Source: an uncultured Nitrospira sp. (GTDB taxonomy: Bacteria > Nitrospirota > Nitrospiria > Nitrospirales > Nitrospiraceae). From it: a stretch of DNA of 57,102 nucleotides. How positions within the stretch are numbered: the first letter of the stretch is position 1; each line of letters begins with the position of its first letter. The notes beneath the pieces are model-generated. The model had not been told where the DNA came from and did not search any database. It was given only the letters and a program-made list of their open reading frames with translations. Where the stretch lies: NCBI GenBank assembly GCA_902500715.1, contig CABVRO010000006.1:1-57102 (forward strand). Direction: 5' to 3'. Positions 16,664-25,245 of the stretch are shown one piece after another. A program made the position numbers and the translations under genes.

Positions 16664-17989
16664 ATGAAAATGGAAATGACCGAACTCGGCCCCATGAAGC
16701 GGGCCCTCAAAATTGAAGTCCCGGCAGATGAAGTGAACCTGCGATTTGTTCAGGCCTACTCCGAATTGAACCGGCAGGTTCGCATTCCCGGATTCAGACC
16801 TGGTAAGGCTCCGCTCCAGTTGCTCGAAAAGCGATATGCAAAAACGATCGAAGAGGATGTGATTCGCAGCCTGGTCCCGGACTATTATGATCGAGCCATC
16901 CGTCAGGCGGGCATTATTCCGGTGCTCGTGGAAATTCCGCCACTGGAGCGGGTCAAAGTCAAAAAAGACACGCCCTTTAGCTTTACCGCAACCGTTGAAA
17001 TCAAGCCGACCATCGAGCTTCGAGATTACAAAGCTCCGAATCCTATCTCCCTCAAACAGGATCAGAGAACGGTCTCGGATGAACAGGTCCACAAAGCCCT
17101 CGACGTTCTCCGCGAGCAAATGGCCCAATTACATCCTGCTCCCGCCGGAACAACATTGGCCGATGGCGACTATGCGGTGTTAGATATTGAAGGAACCTTG
17201 GATGGCAAGCCACTCGAAGGAACGACCAAAGAAGGGTACCTTCACAAAATGGGCTCACATGCCTCCGTGCTTGGCATCGACATTGAATCTCATCTCCCAG
17301 GTAAAAAGGAAGGTGAGGCGATAACTATTCCACAAGCCTATCCCGCGACACACCCTGATACTCGCGTCGCCGGCAAGACCGTAAACTTTCGCTGTACCAT
17401 CAAATCCGTAAAGCAGAAACAACTCCCCACGCTAGACGACGAGTTCGCAAAGGATTGCGGTCCCTACCAATCTCTGCAGGAAATCCGGGAGAAGCTTCGC
17501 GCCGAAATGGAACGGGCTCTGAAGAAAGATATCGAGGATAGTTACAAGGACACCATCTTAAAGCGCCTGGCTGAAACCCATCATTTTGAACTTCCCGGGA
17601 CACTGGTCGAGCGAGAGCTCTCGGCCATGGTCCGGCAACAATTACAGTCCCGCCAGCGGAAATCCGGAGACCAATCTGACACTCCACCAGCCGCGCCGCA
17701 AACAGAGGACGCCAAGAAACTTCAGGAGGAACTTCGCCCAGAGGCTGAACGGCGCGTCAAGGTCGGACTTATCCTTGAGGCACTGGCGGCAAAGGAGAGC
17801 ATCACGGTCACGAATGAGGATCTTAGCAACGAGATCACGCGGCTCGCTGCGGAGGTCAAACTCTCGGTCGAAGAAGTCACCCGCATGATTCAGGCCGGAG
17901 GGCAAGATACCCTAGACGACCTTCGATCCCGGATTTTGGCCGATAAAGCTTTGGATTTTGTCTACAAGCACGCAATGATCCAGGGGTAG
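16664..17989 (+). CDS. tig: trigger factor (ribosome-associated chaperone)
   Basis: A 441-residue trigger factor, the peptidyl-prolyl isomerase/chaperone that docks at the ribosomal exit tunnel. The N-terminal ribosome-binding domain includes VRIPGFRPGKAPLQLLEKRY, the GFRxGKxP signature that contacts L23. The FKBP-like PPIase domain covers about 155-240 (DGDYAVLDIEGTLDGKPLEG), and the C-terminal helical arms follow, with an inserted polar stretch near residue 325 (RQRKSGDQSDTPP). ATG 16664 is chosen with GGAGG 14 bases upstream; GTG 16652 is too close to it, and the frame from 16574 would begin inside the tRNA. It precedes clpP and clpX, the conserved tig-clpP-clpX order. Confidence 0.95.
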   Translation: MKMEMTELGPMKRALKIEVPADEVNLRFVQAYSELNRQVRIPGFRPGKAPLQLLEKRYAKTIEEDVIRSLVPDYYDRAIRQAGIIPVLVEIPPLERVKVKKDTPFSFTATVEIKPTIELRDYKAPNPISLKQDQRTVSDEQVHKALDVLREQMAQLHPAPAGTTLADGDYAVLDIEGTLDGKPLEGTTKEGYLHKMGSHASVLGIDIESHLPGKKEGEAITIPQAYPATHPDTRVAGKTVNFRCTIKSVKQKQLPTLDDEFAKDCGPYQSLQEIREKLRAEMERALKKDIEDSYKDTILKRLAETHHFELPGTLVERELSAMVRQQLQSRQRKSGDQSDTPPAAPQTEDAKKLQEELRPEAERRVKVGLILEALAAKESITVTNEDLSNEITRLAAEVKLSVEEVTRMIQAGGQDTLDDLRSRILADKALDFVYKHAMIQG

Positions 17990-18115
17990 CATAGTCGGTT
18001 GCCATGAGCAGCAGCACCGGTCAGCCGGACGGTGATCACCAAAATCAGGTTACATGAGTATGGTAAACTGAAGAGCTTCCACCTGTCAGGCCTCTAGCGG
18101 AAAGGATTCAGCTGA

Positions 18116-18751
18116 ATGCTAGTTCCGATTGTCATCGAACAGACGAACCGCGGCGAACGTGCCTATGACATTTACTCACGCCTGCTTAAAGACCGCATCA
18201 TCTTTCTCGGCGCACCGATCGATGACGTCTTTGCAAACCTGATTATCGCTCAATTGCTGTTCCTGGAAGCCGAAGACCCTGAAAAGGATATCAATCTCTA
18301 CATCAATTCACCCGGGGGAAGTGTCACGGCCGGACTTGGCATCTACGACACGATGCAATACGTCAAACCTGCCATCAATACGATCTGCTTAGGTCAGGCT
18401 GCCAGCATGGGGGCCTTCCTCCTGACAGCCGGCACAAAGGGCAAGCGTTATGCCTTACCGAATGCCCGAGTTATGATCCATCAGCCGATGGGAGGATTTC
18501 AGGGCCAGGCCACCGAGATCGACATTCACGCGCGAGAGATCCTGAAGATTCGCGAACGCCTGAACGAAATCATGGCTAAACACACCGGGCAGCCACTCGA
18601 CAAAATTTCGCAGGACACCGAGCGAGACTATTTCATGTCGAGCGAAGAAGCAAAGCGGTATGGATTGATCGATGAAGTTATCACACGCCCCCTGAAGAGC
18701 CTCAAGCCCGTAGGGTCCACGGACTCAGGGAAGGACGGCGGCAAGAGCTAG
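18116..18751 (+). CDS. clpP: ATP-dependent Clp protease proteolytic subunit
   Basis: A 211-residue ClpP serine peptidase, the barrel subunit degrading proteins unfolded by ClpX. The catalytic triad is visible: Ser97 in GQAASMGAF, His122 in MIHQPMGG and Asp171 in TERDYFMS. The [14 protein letters not shown] oxyanion-loop region is intact. The N-terminus ([18 protein letters not shown]) is the processed-type start found in most bacteria. GGAAAGG lies 10 bases before the ATG. The last ~15 residues are polar and variable. A 126-base spacer separates it from tig and 26 bases from clpX, so the three probably form one operon. Confidence 0.97.
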   Translation: MLVPIVIEQTNRGERAYDIYSRLLKDRIIFLGAPIDDVFANLIIAQLLFLEAEDPEKDINLYINSPGGSVTAGLGIYDTMQYVKPAINTICLGQAASMGAFLLTAGTKGKRYALPNARVMIHQPMGGFQGQATEIDIHAREILKIRERLNEIMAKHTGQPLDKISQDTERDYFMSSEEAKRYGLIDEVITRPLKSLKPVGSTDSGKDGGKS

Positions 18752-18777
18752 TTGACCTTTGGTGTACAGGAGGCAGC

Positions 18778-20034
18778 ATGGCTAAGCAAGAAAAGATTGA
18801 TCGACACCTGCGATGCTCATTTTGCGGGAAAAGCCGTGACGAAGTGCGGAAGCTCATCGCCGGTCCAACCGTCTACATCTGCGATGAATGTGTCAATCTC
18901 TGCAACGATATCATTGCGGAGGATTGGGAAGAGGCGAAAGAAGAAATATCTTCGAGGCTAAAGAAACCTGCCGAAATCAAACACCACCTTGATCAATACG
19001 TGGTCGGCCAGGATCGTGCCAAGCGAATCCTCTCCGTTGCCGTACACAATCACTACAAGCGCATCTCCGCGAAGGAGAAAGACGTCGATGATGTCGAACT
19101 CCAAAAAGGCAATATTCTGGTCATCGGTCCAACCGGCACCGGAAAGACCCTCCTAGCTCAAACCCTCGCCAAATTCCTGGACGTCCCGTTCACTCTTGCG
19201 GATGCCACCACGCTCACAGAAGCAGGCTATGTCGGTGAAGACGTTGAGAACATTATCCTAAAACTGCTTCAGGCCGCCGACTACGATGTCGAACGCGCTG
19301 AGCGCGGGATTGTATATATCGACGAAATCGACAAGATTAGCAGAAAAAGCGATAGCCCTTCCATCACGAGGGATGTCTCCGGTGAAGGCGTTCAGCAGGC
19401 GCTCCTGAAACTTATTGAAGGAACCGTCGCGAACGTGCCGCCGCAAGGTGGACGCAAGCACCCGCATCAAGAGTTCATTCAGGTGAACACATCTAATATC
19501 TTGTTCATCTGCGGAGGGGCATTTGTGGGGCTTGAACATATCATCGAACAACGCATGAACAGAAAATCGATGGGGTTCGGAGCGGAAGTCCGCGGCCGCA
19601 ACGATATCCGATTGGGTGAATTGCTACCACATGTCCAACCTGAAGATCTCTTGAAGTATGGATTGATCCCGGAGTTTATCGGCCGCTTGCCGGTCGTCGC
19701 CACCCTGGATGAACTCGACGAGCAGGCATTGATTCGCATCCTTACCGAGCCTCGAAATGCACTTACTAAGCAATATGAAAAGTTGCTTTCCTTCGAGAAG
19801 GTCAAGCTCCGTTTTACCGAAGGAGCTCTAAGCGCCGTTGCGCGGAAAGCCTTCACGCAAAAGACCGGTGCACGCGGGTTACGCTCAATTCTAGAAGAGG
19901 CCATGCTCGACGTGATGTACGATGCGCCTTCACAGAAACAAATAAAGGAAGTCGTCATAACCGAAGACGCCATCAGCGGAAAACACGCTCCGATCCGGAT
20001 CTTTGAGCAGGATAAGGACGTGAAAAGCGCATAG
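18778..20034 (+). CDS. clpX: Clp protease ATP-binding subunit ClpX
   Basis: A 418-residue AAA+ unfoldase delivering substrates to ClpP. The N-terminal zinc-binding domain has Cys13, Cys16, Cys35 and Cys38 (CSFCGK...CDEC). The AAA+ core has Walker A GPTGTGKT (about 116-123), Walker [11 protein letters not shown], the pore loop YVGED and the sensor/arginine region GARGLRSI. All elements and the length are standard. CAGGAGG precedes ATG 18778. A strong hairpin 42 bases after the stop closes the tig-clpP-clpX unit. Confidence 0.97.
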   Translation: MAKQEKIDRHLRCSFCGKSRDEVRKLIAGPTVYICDECVNLCNDIIAEDWEEAKEEISSRLKKPAEIKHHLDQYVVGQDRAKRILSVAVHNHYKRISAKEKDVDDVELQKGNILVIGPTGTGKTLLAQTLAKFLDVPFTLADATTLTEAGYVGEDVENIILKLLQAADYDVERAERGIVYIDEIDKISRKSDSPSITRDVSGEGVQQALLKLIEGTVANVPPQGGRKHPHQEFIQVNTSNILFICGGAFVGLEHIIEQRMNRKSMGFGAEVRGRNDIRLGELLPHVQPEDLLKYGLIPEFIGRLPVVATLDELDEQALIRILTEPRNALTKQYEKLLSFEKVKLRFTEGALSAVARKAFTQKTGARGLRSILEEAMLDVMYDAPSQKQIKEVVITEDAISGKHAPIRIFEQDKDVKSA

Positions 20035-20075
20035 CTTACACCTGGCAGTTTATTCTCACCACTAGCGCTCTCCTT

Positions 20076-20100
20076 CAGAGGGGGCCTCACTCCCCCTCTG
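20076..20100 (+). terminator. hairpin terminator after clpX
   Basis: CAGAGGGGG (20076-20084) pairs perfectly with CCCCCTCTG (20092-20100) around a 7-base loop, 42 bases after the clpX stop. The following T-run is weak, so termination efficiency is uncertain. Confidence 0.65.
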
Positions 20101-20249
20101 TTCAAGCTTCTCCTGGTCAACACTTCAGGCACACCCTCACCAATCCACTTCTCCAAATCTTAGTTTTTGTCGACAAGGCCATTTCGTGCGGTATACTTAC
20201 GGAAAGATGGATATCCCCCCACTGGTGCCTTTTCCGAAGGGCGGCGCAT

Positions 20250-20774
20250 GTGAAATTCCCAGTCGTATCGAGCAATAGACATAAGGGCAAGACGCTTGAG
20301 ATTGATTCCTCCAAAGAAGTGATCACCTTGGTGGGCATCAACGGCGAGCCAATGGGAAGCCTGGCCTGGGACTTTCTCGTCGATCAAATTCTGGCCTACC
20401 GTAAACCTCAGCAGTCCCGTGAGGCGCGCTCTGAACCCCGCATCTCGCTCTCCATACGGGTCAAATACCACACCCCCGAGGGCACTCAATATGAAAGTCG
20501 AGCGGGCGGGATCGGCGGAGGAGGCTTATTTATCGAGAGCTTCACACCCTTAGCCGTGGGAACTAAGCTTGCCATGGAGTTCACGCTGCCGGAAAGTCCA
20601 AGCGAGTGGCTATCGGCCAAAGGCGTGATCGCATGGGTGTGTCCAAAGGCCGACCAATATACATTTAGCCCGGGAATGGGCGTCCGCTTCAGTGACATCG
20701 CGGAGGAAACGCGGAATCGAGTGCTCAGCCTGGTTCATTCGGTCAAGGGCTTCCCCCCGGACGAACCAAAGTAA
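20250..20774 (+). CDS. divergent PilZ-domain protein A
   Basis: A 174-residue protein with an N-terminal beta-rich segment of unknown type (1-50) and a PilZ-like domain (about 58-165). An RxxxR element is kept (RSEPR), but the canonical (D/N)xSxxG strand reads GGIGGGGLFIES, with glycine in place of the acidic and serine positions. C-di-GMP binding is therefore uncertain. GTG 20250 (MKFPVV...) is chosen because the paralogue starts with the same MKFPV; AAGGG lies about 16 bases upstream. It is 67 bases ahead of its tandem paralogue and probably co-transcribed. PilZ proteins usually act as c-di-GMP effectors in motility, polysaccharide or biofilm control. Confidence 0.75.
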   Translation: MKFPVVSSNRHKGKTLEIDSSKEVITLVGINGEPMGSLAWDFLVDQILAYRKPQQSREARSEPRISLSIRVKYHTPEGTQYESRAGGIGGGGLFIESFTPLAVGTKLAMEFTLPESPSEWLSAKGVIAWVCPKADQYTFSPGMGVRFSDIAEETRNRVLSLVHSVKGFPPDEPK

Positions 20775-20841
20775 CCAACCCCTCTGTGCAACACCGCAAT
20801 CCGAACCTCCCCAATACACAGACAAGCGATGTGAGCCAAGA

Positions 20842-21360
20842 ATGAAGTTTCCCGTTACTGCCACTCGCGAACATCAAGGAAAGTCGCTCAGCATTGACTG
20901 CGACCAAGAAACCCTGTCTTTATTCGATGACAACGGGCAGCGCCTCTGCATACTTACCTGGGGCACGTTGATCGAACACATGCTTTCTGTCGACGAAGAC
21001 GCACGCTTCGCCCATAGCCGCGCGCATCCCCGAGCGCCGCTCGCAATCAAGGTGCACTGCACCACCACCGATGGAAAACACTTCGACAGTCTGACCGGCG
21101 GGATCGGCGGAGGGGGACTATTTATCGAAAGTAGTGCGCCGTTAGCACCCGGCACTGAATTGAAGGTTGAATTTGCCTTGCCTGACCGGCCAAGTCAGAA
21201 ATTCGAAACGCGCGCGAAAGTAGCATGGACGCGTTCAAAACCTGAACGATACTTGTTATTTCCCGGAATGGGCATTCAGTTCACTGATATCGACCCGGAA
21301 GCCCAAGCACGACTCATTGACTTGGTTGCCTCTCTGAACCGGACACGTGCGACAGCGTAA
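20842..21360 (+). CDS. divergent PilZ-domain protein B
   Basis: A 172-residue paralogue of the preceding protein. The N-terminus is MKFPVTATREHQGKSLSID, RAHPR supplies the RxxxR element, and the same GGIGGGGLFIES replaces (D/N)xSxxG. The C-terminal strands (FPGMGIQFTDID) align closely with protein A (SPGMGVRFSDIA). The two look like a tandem duplication whose core motif was retained in an altered form. The ribosome-binding site is weak. The last 47 bases overlap the 3' end of the convergent HEAT lipoprotein gene. Confidence 0.75.
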   Translation: MKFPVTATREHQGKSLSIDCDQETLSLFDDNGQRLCILTWGTLIEHMLSVDEDARFAHSRAHPRAPLAIKVHCTTTDGKHFDSLTGGIGGGGLFIESSAPLAPGTELKVEFALPDRPSQKFETRAKVAWTRSKPERYLLFPGMGIQFTDIDPEAQARLIDLVASLNRTRATA

Positions 21361-22105
21361 TCTGTTGCACAGCCCATCGAGCCCATCCACGAACCCTCAT
21401 ATCTGGGTCCGCTTCAGCCGCCCTCGACAACGCCGCTAAGACCCCATTGTCACCGACTTGTCCTAGCCGAAACGCGGCCTCTGCGCGAACACTTGCCGCC
21501 ATATCAGTCTCGAGAAGTGAACGAAGGTAAGAAACGGCACCAGAATTCCCGGTCTCCCCGAGTGCGGCCGCAACTCCCTGACGCACACGCGCATCCGGAT
21601 CTCGAAGCGCTTTGATCAGATCAGCGGAGAGCGACACGGTATCTAAGCTGAGCAACGCCCGAGTTGCGGCAATACGAGCAAACCCCTGCGGATGCCGAAG
21701 AACCGCAAGAGTCTGGACCTCATGATCCGCAGAAAACTCAATTTCCCCGAGAGCCAGCGCCGATGCCATTCGGACCGGCTCATCAGAATCGGCCAGATGC
21801 CCTGCGAGCGCCATCCCACTCTTCCCGTCACCCAGTCGACCCAGTGCGAGAGCCGCAACTTCTCTGACGCGAGCGTCCGGATCATCGAGCGCCACGATCA
21901 GACTGGAATTGGAAGACTTATGGCCGATCTTCCCCAAAGCCTCGGCGGCAGTGCGCCGGACGTCCGGGTCTGGGTCGGCAAGCAACTCAACAAGGCGCCG
22001 AGATACCGTCTCCGGTGCCCCCGATGGAGTATCGACGTAACACCCGTACACCAGGGAGCACAGCAGCAGCCAGAGCAGGAATTGGAGTCGAAAATAAGAC
22101 CGCAT
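21314..22105 (-). CDS. HEAT-repeat lipoprotein
   Basis: A 263-residue predicted lipoprotein. Starting at 22105 gives a compact signal peptide ending in SLVYGC, a lipobox with Cys at about residue 22; a longer frame from 22183 would bury it. The mature part is nearly all HEAT/PBS-lyase repeats of about 31 residues: DPDPDVRRTAAEALGKIG, DPDARVREVAALALGRLG, DSDEPVRMASALALGEIE, DPDARVRQGVAAALGETG and further copies. Such arrays make curved protein-binding scaffolds. No ribosome-binding site is obvious. The 3' end overlaps the PilZ-B gene by 47 bases on the opposite strand. Bases 22106-22343 contain no gene. Confidence 0.75.
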   Translation of the reverse strand: MRSYFRLQFLLWLLLCSLVYGCYVDTPSGAPETVSRRLVELLADPDPDVRRTAAEALGKIGHKSSNSSLIVALDDPDARVREVAALALGRLGDGKSGMALAGHLADSDEPVRMASALALGEIEFSADHEVQTLAVLRHPQGFARIAATRALLSLDTVSLSADLIKALRDPDARVRQGVAAALGETGNSGAVSYLRSLLETDMAASVRAEAAFRLGQVGDNGVLAALSRAAEADPDMRVRGWARWAVQQITLSHVSGSERQPSQ

Positions 22106-22343
22106 CGGAGAAAGAGACCGTATCTGGGTGAGGAAATTCAACGGAAGTGAAACGTCCATCCTAGCAGGCGTAAGAGAACCCAAGCCCGTGCGTAACTATG
22201 AAACTGGATGCCGGTTCACGATGAAGCACTTTGGGTGGACGCCCAGGACGCCCACTAGCGAGACACCGGTACAGCAAATAGGTCGGCGGCCTAACTGAAA
22301 CCCGGAATTACCTGTGCATGGGCCGGAGCTTTTTCAGCGTCTT

Positions 22344-23195
22344 CTAGACCGATTTTGAGGGAGCATCATCGTCCAACACAGGTGCTTGCTTGGCTGCTTC
22401 GATGGACTGCTCCAATTCCTTTTGCGCTGAATCCATCTCGGCCCGGATTGTTCGCATTTCGGGATCAACTGAGCTTCGCACATCGGCAACCGCTTGACGG
22501 AAGGTGCGCACGGCATCTCCCAATCCCTCCCCAAAACCCTGCATGTCTTGGGCTGACAAACCCGACGGTTGGGCCTGAGACGATTTGGCTCGCATGGCTG
22601 CCTGAGCCGCCTGCACCCGAGCCACGGCATCCTTGTTCACAATCGCCGACGGACGCTTGGCCACCGGCTTGCTCTGAGCCCCGGCAGGAAGAGGCGGATA
22701 TTGCGCCCGCATCACAGGTGCAGGCGCCGCCATACGGTCTTCCATCGTAGGAGGCTGGTGACTATGCGCAACCTCCGACCCCGCTGCCGCTTGCCCAGGC
22801 ATGACCGTCGCAACCCGCGGCTTGGCCGGTTGAGTCGCTTGCGGACCCTGTGGTCCAGCCGCAGCCATCAGAGCCGCTGTCGTGCCCGGAGTCAACTCAG
22901 GTCCCGGCGTGTATGGAGAGGTGGCTTTAGGAGCCGCCGCCGGCACAACAGTGGCAGACTGCGCGACCTGTGGAACGTCTGTCGCCGGTTGAGCCTGCAT
23001 CTGAGCAGTTGCTGCAGCTATCTCGTTCTGGTCGGCAGCGTTCTCGGGAGGTGGAATATCATTCACCTCCTTCTTAAACCCTTTGAGCGCCTTGCCGACC
23101 CCCTCGCCGATTTGCGGAAGTTTCCCGGCCCCAAAAATGATCAACACAATGACCAGGATGATAATCAACTCGGAAAATCCCATAGTGCCAAACAT
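22344..23195 (-). CDS. tatA: TatA/TatE translocase subunit with long C-terminal extension
   Basis: A 283-residue protein. Residues 1-45 are a standard TatA: a short N-terminus, one membrane helix with Glu in FSELIIILVIVLIIFG, the FGAGKLPQIGEG hinge and an amphipathic helix. TatA usually ends at 60-90 residues; here about 200 more follow, first Ala/Pro/Gln-rich and probably disordered (65-200), then a helical segment (about 210-275) with LGDAVRTFRQAVADVRSSV. AGGAAGG lies 8 bases before the ATG at 23195; the frame from 23333 is too long. No tatC is present in the window. The Tat-signal solute-binding protein at 13.7-14.9 kb is a natural client. Confidence 0.85.
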   Translation of the reverse strand: MFGTMGFSELIIILVIVLIIFGAGKLPQIGEGVGKALKGFKKEVNDIPPPENAADQNEIAAATAQMQAQPATDVPQVAQSATVVPAAAPKATSPYTPGPELTPGTTAALMAAAGPQGPQATQPAKPRVATVMPGQAAAGSEVAHSHQPPTMEDRMAAPAPVMRAQYPPLPAGAQSKPVAKRPSAIVNKDAVARVQAAQAAMRAKSSQAQPSGLSAQDMQGFGEGLGDAVRTFRQAVADVRSSVDPEMRTIRAEMDSAQKELEQSIEAAKQAPVLDDDAPSKSV

Positions 23196-23235
23196 GTTCG
23201 ATATCCTTCCTCGGCAGATAGGAGTCAATCCAGCG

Positions 23236-23260
23236 TCAGAGGGCCTCTTCGGCCCTCTGA
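23236..23260 (-). terminator. hairpin between M24 peptidase and tatA
   Basis: TCAGAGGGCC (23236-23245) pairs with GGCCCTCTGA (23251-23260), a perfect 10-bp stem with a 5-base loop. It lies between the stop of the M24 peptidase gene and the tatA start, both on the minus strand. No long T-run follows, so it may be an attenuator or a weak terminator. Confidence 0.55.
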
Positions 23261-23341
23261 ACTCCCACGATAGCTGCCCGATGCAAAGGGTGTCAAGAAA
23301 GGTGGGCGGCCACAGCCGGCCCAGGAATAGCACCGAAGAAC

Positions 23342-24622
23342 CTAGCTCGCAGGGATGGGAATCGGGAGAAGATCGGCCTGAACCGGCTGGCCGTACACCA
23401 CCGCGTCGCGGGCGGAGAGATACACATCCAGTTCACTCCGAATACCGAATTCATCCGGCAGGTAGATACCAGGCTCGATCGAAAAGCAGGTGCCCGGCAA
23501 TAACCGGCGCGCATCCTGCGTCTCCAGATTGTCGATATTTGCACCGTTGCCATGCACTTCCTCACCGATGGAATGGCCCGTTCGGTGCACGAAATACTGC
23601 CCATACCCCGCCGCCTGAATCACCTGGCGGCAGACATCATCCGTTTCCCACCCATAGGGAAACTCACCGGCTCGCACACGATCCTGCACAAAGGTGACGG
23701 CCGCATCCCGGGCCCGTCGAACAATCTGAAAAATCTCTTGGTGCCGGGCAGGCACAGTTGCTCCGACCAACCCCGTCCAGGTGATATCCGCATACACCGC
23801 CCCTGGTCCAGGCTGTCTAGCCCACAGGTCGATCAGTACCAAGTCGCCCTGCCGAATAGGAGTTGATCCTTGGGAGGCCGGCGCGTAGTGAGGATCGGCG
23901 CTATTCGCATTCACCGCAGCAATCGGGGGACTCGAGGTCACCAAGCCACGGGCCTGCATACGGGATAGAATGTATTGCTGTAATCCATACTCAGTCAGGC
24001 CGGACCGAGCAGTCAGCGAGGTTCCGACAAATTCAAACGCCTCGTCGACAATCGCGCGTAGTCCTTCGGCGGCCACCTGATGTGACGCCAATTGAGCGTC
24101 ATCCCACACCGCCTCAAATTGCTGAACCAGATCGGCAGAGGTCACCACCTCCGCGCCGAGACTGCGCACCAAATCGATCGTGCCGGCATCCACGCGTGAA
24201 AGATAAGGGATGGCGTTCATCGGCGAATATTGCATCGCGACTCGCTTGGCCGAGCGCAGCAGGGAACCGAGAGCCGCCTGCTGATCGCGCCAAGAAACGT
24301 ACGCACGGGCGTCTCCTGGCAACCCGTCCAGTATATGAGGCTCAATACGATGCTGAAGTTTCACCGGCGTACCCTGCGCGGGAACCCAATAGTACCAACG
24401 TCGCGTAACATGGAGCGAGGGGTCTAATAGCAAGACGCGGTACGCGATGGGGTCGAGGTGACGAAAGTCATAAAAAAGCCATCCATCAAGCCCCGGTTGC
24501 TCCTGAATGGCCTGCTGAATGCGAGTTACCCGTGCGCAAGACCTATCCGCCGCGTTCATGTTCGCCATCATAGCGTCATTCCGCAATCGATACCACTGGG
24601 CAATCACGCTGTTCTCTACCAT
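23342..24622 (-). CDS. M24-family Xaa-Pro-type aminopeptidase
   Basis: A protein of up to 426 residues from the creatinase/aminopeptidase P (M24) family. The C-terminal pita-bread domain carries the metal ligands: Asp in VLIDLWA, Asp in YADITW, His in HRTGHSIG, Glu in SIEPGIY and Glu in RSELDVY. The N-terminal domain is the creatinase-type fold. It probably cleaves N-terminal residues before proline, or dipeptides, in the cytoplasm. No ribosome-binding site precedes 24622; an internal ATG pair about 17 codons later is a possible true start. It is divergent from the 24654 gene, leaving only 31 bases between the starts. Confidence 0.85.
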   Translation of the reverse strand: MVENSVIAQWYRLRNDAMMANMNAADRSCARVTRIQQAIQEQPGLDGWLFYDFRHLDPIAYRVLLLDPSLHVTRRWYYWVPAQGTPVKLQHRIEPHILDGLPGDARAYVSWRDQQAALGSLLRSAKRVAMQYSPMNAIPYLSRVDAGTIDLVRSLGAEVVTSADLVQQFEAVWDDAQLASHQVAAEGLRAIVDEAFEFVGTSLTARSGLTEYGLQQYILSRMQARGLVTSSPPIAAVNANSADPHYAPASQGSTPIRQGDLVLIDLWARQPGPGAVYADITWTGLVGATVPARHQEIFQIVRRARDAAVTFVQDRVRAGEFPYGWETDDVCRQVIQAAGYGQYFVHRTGHSIGEEVHGNGANIDNLETQDARRLLPGTCFSIEPGIYLPDEFGIRSELDVYLSARDAVVYGQPVQADLLPIPIPAS

Positions 24623-24653
24623 TCACACAATGCTAGAATAATTTGGACCCGCT

Positions 24654-25112
24654 ATGGCTATCGTTCCCTCATCAGATTCCACTCAGTACCGCGTCACATT
24701 CTTCTTCGGCCCTGAAGCTGTCGAAGAACGACCGGATCATCTGCGATGCGTCTTCAACGTGAAGAAACGGAGCTGGAAAGGCGGCGTGCAAGTGTCGGTG
24801 GATGTGGCCCGGCATCATCTCGACCGGGCTCGCGAGCGAATTGGGTATCTCTCTTGGCTGGCTGAACTCTTGCCCGGTGGCAACCACGAGGAGCGAGAGG
24901 AACTGACCAGCCGCGCCGATGACCTGTTCGTTCAATCTCTCTGTACCAGTGCGCTCAACCTGGCCCTCCAGGCAGGGATTGAACAGGCGAATCAACAGAT
25001 CGACGCCGCCGCGTTCGCAGACGAACTACACCAACTCCTCGACGAACAACCGGAACAGGTGACCGATCGAATTCGCCATGAGCTGGACTTGGGTGAGAAT
25101 TCCGCACTCTAA
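24654..25112 (+). CDS. hypothetical protein
   Basis: A 152-residue acidic soluble protein that I do not recognise. It opens with a beta-rich segment (YRVTFFFGPEAVEER and LRCVFNVKKRSWKGGVQVSV) and continues with long helices rich in Glu, Ala and Gln (about 60-150). There is no signal peptide, membrane helix or catalytic motif. It is transcribed away from the M24 peptidase with a very short divergent spacer, and a promoter for the next gene follows it. Codon use resembles its neighbours. Confidence 0.6.
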   Translation: MAIVPSSDSTQYRVTFFFGPEAVEERPDHLRCVFNVKKRSWKGGVQVSVDVARHHLDRARERIGYLSWLAELLPGGNHEEREELTSRADDLFVQSLCTSALNLALQAGIEQANQQIDAAAFADELHQLLDEQPEQVTDRIRHELDLGENSAL

Positions 25113-25146
25113 CGAGCGACGGTGCGGCGACAAAGCTGGAAGGGGT

Positions 25147-25174
25147 TTGAAAAGGGGGGGGAATTTGTTATAAC
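25147..25174 (+). promoter_or_regulatory. promoter with a G8 tract in its spacer
   Basis: TTGAAA (25147-25152) and TATAAC (25169-25174) are 16 bases apart. Eight consecutive G residues (25154-25161) lie inside the spacer. Slippage in such a tract would change -35/-10 spacing and hence promoter strength, the arrangement of known phase-variable promoters. It serves the exported protein gene at 25246. Confidence 0.6.
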
Positions 25175-25245
25175 GACAACGGACTCATCGGCATTCATTT
25201 TTCTTTGAACCGCATCAGAACTTCAGCACGAAGGAGGCACCCAAC

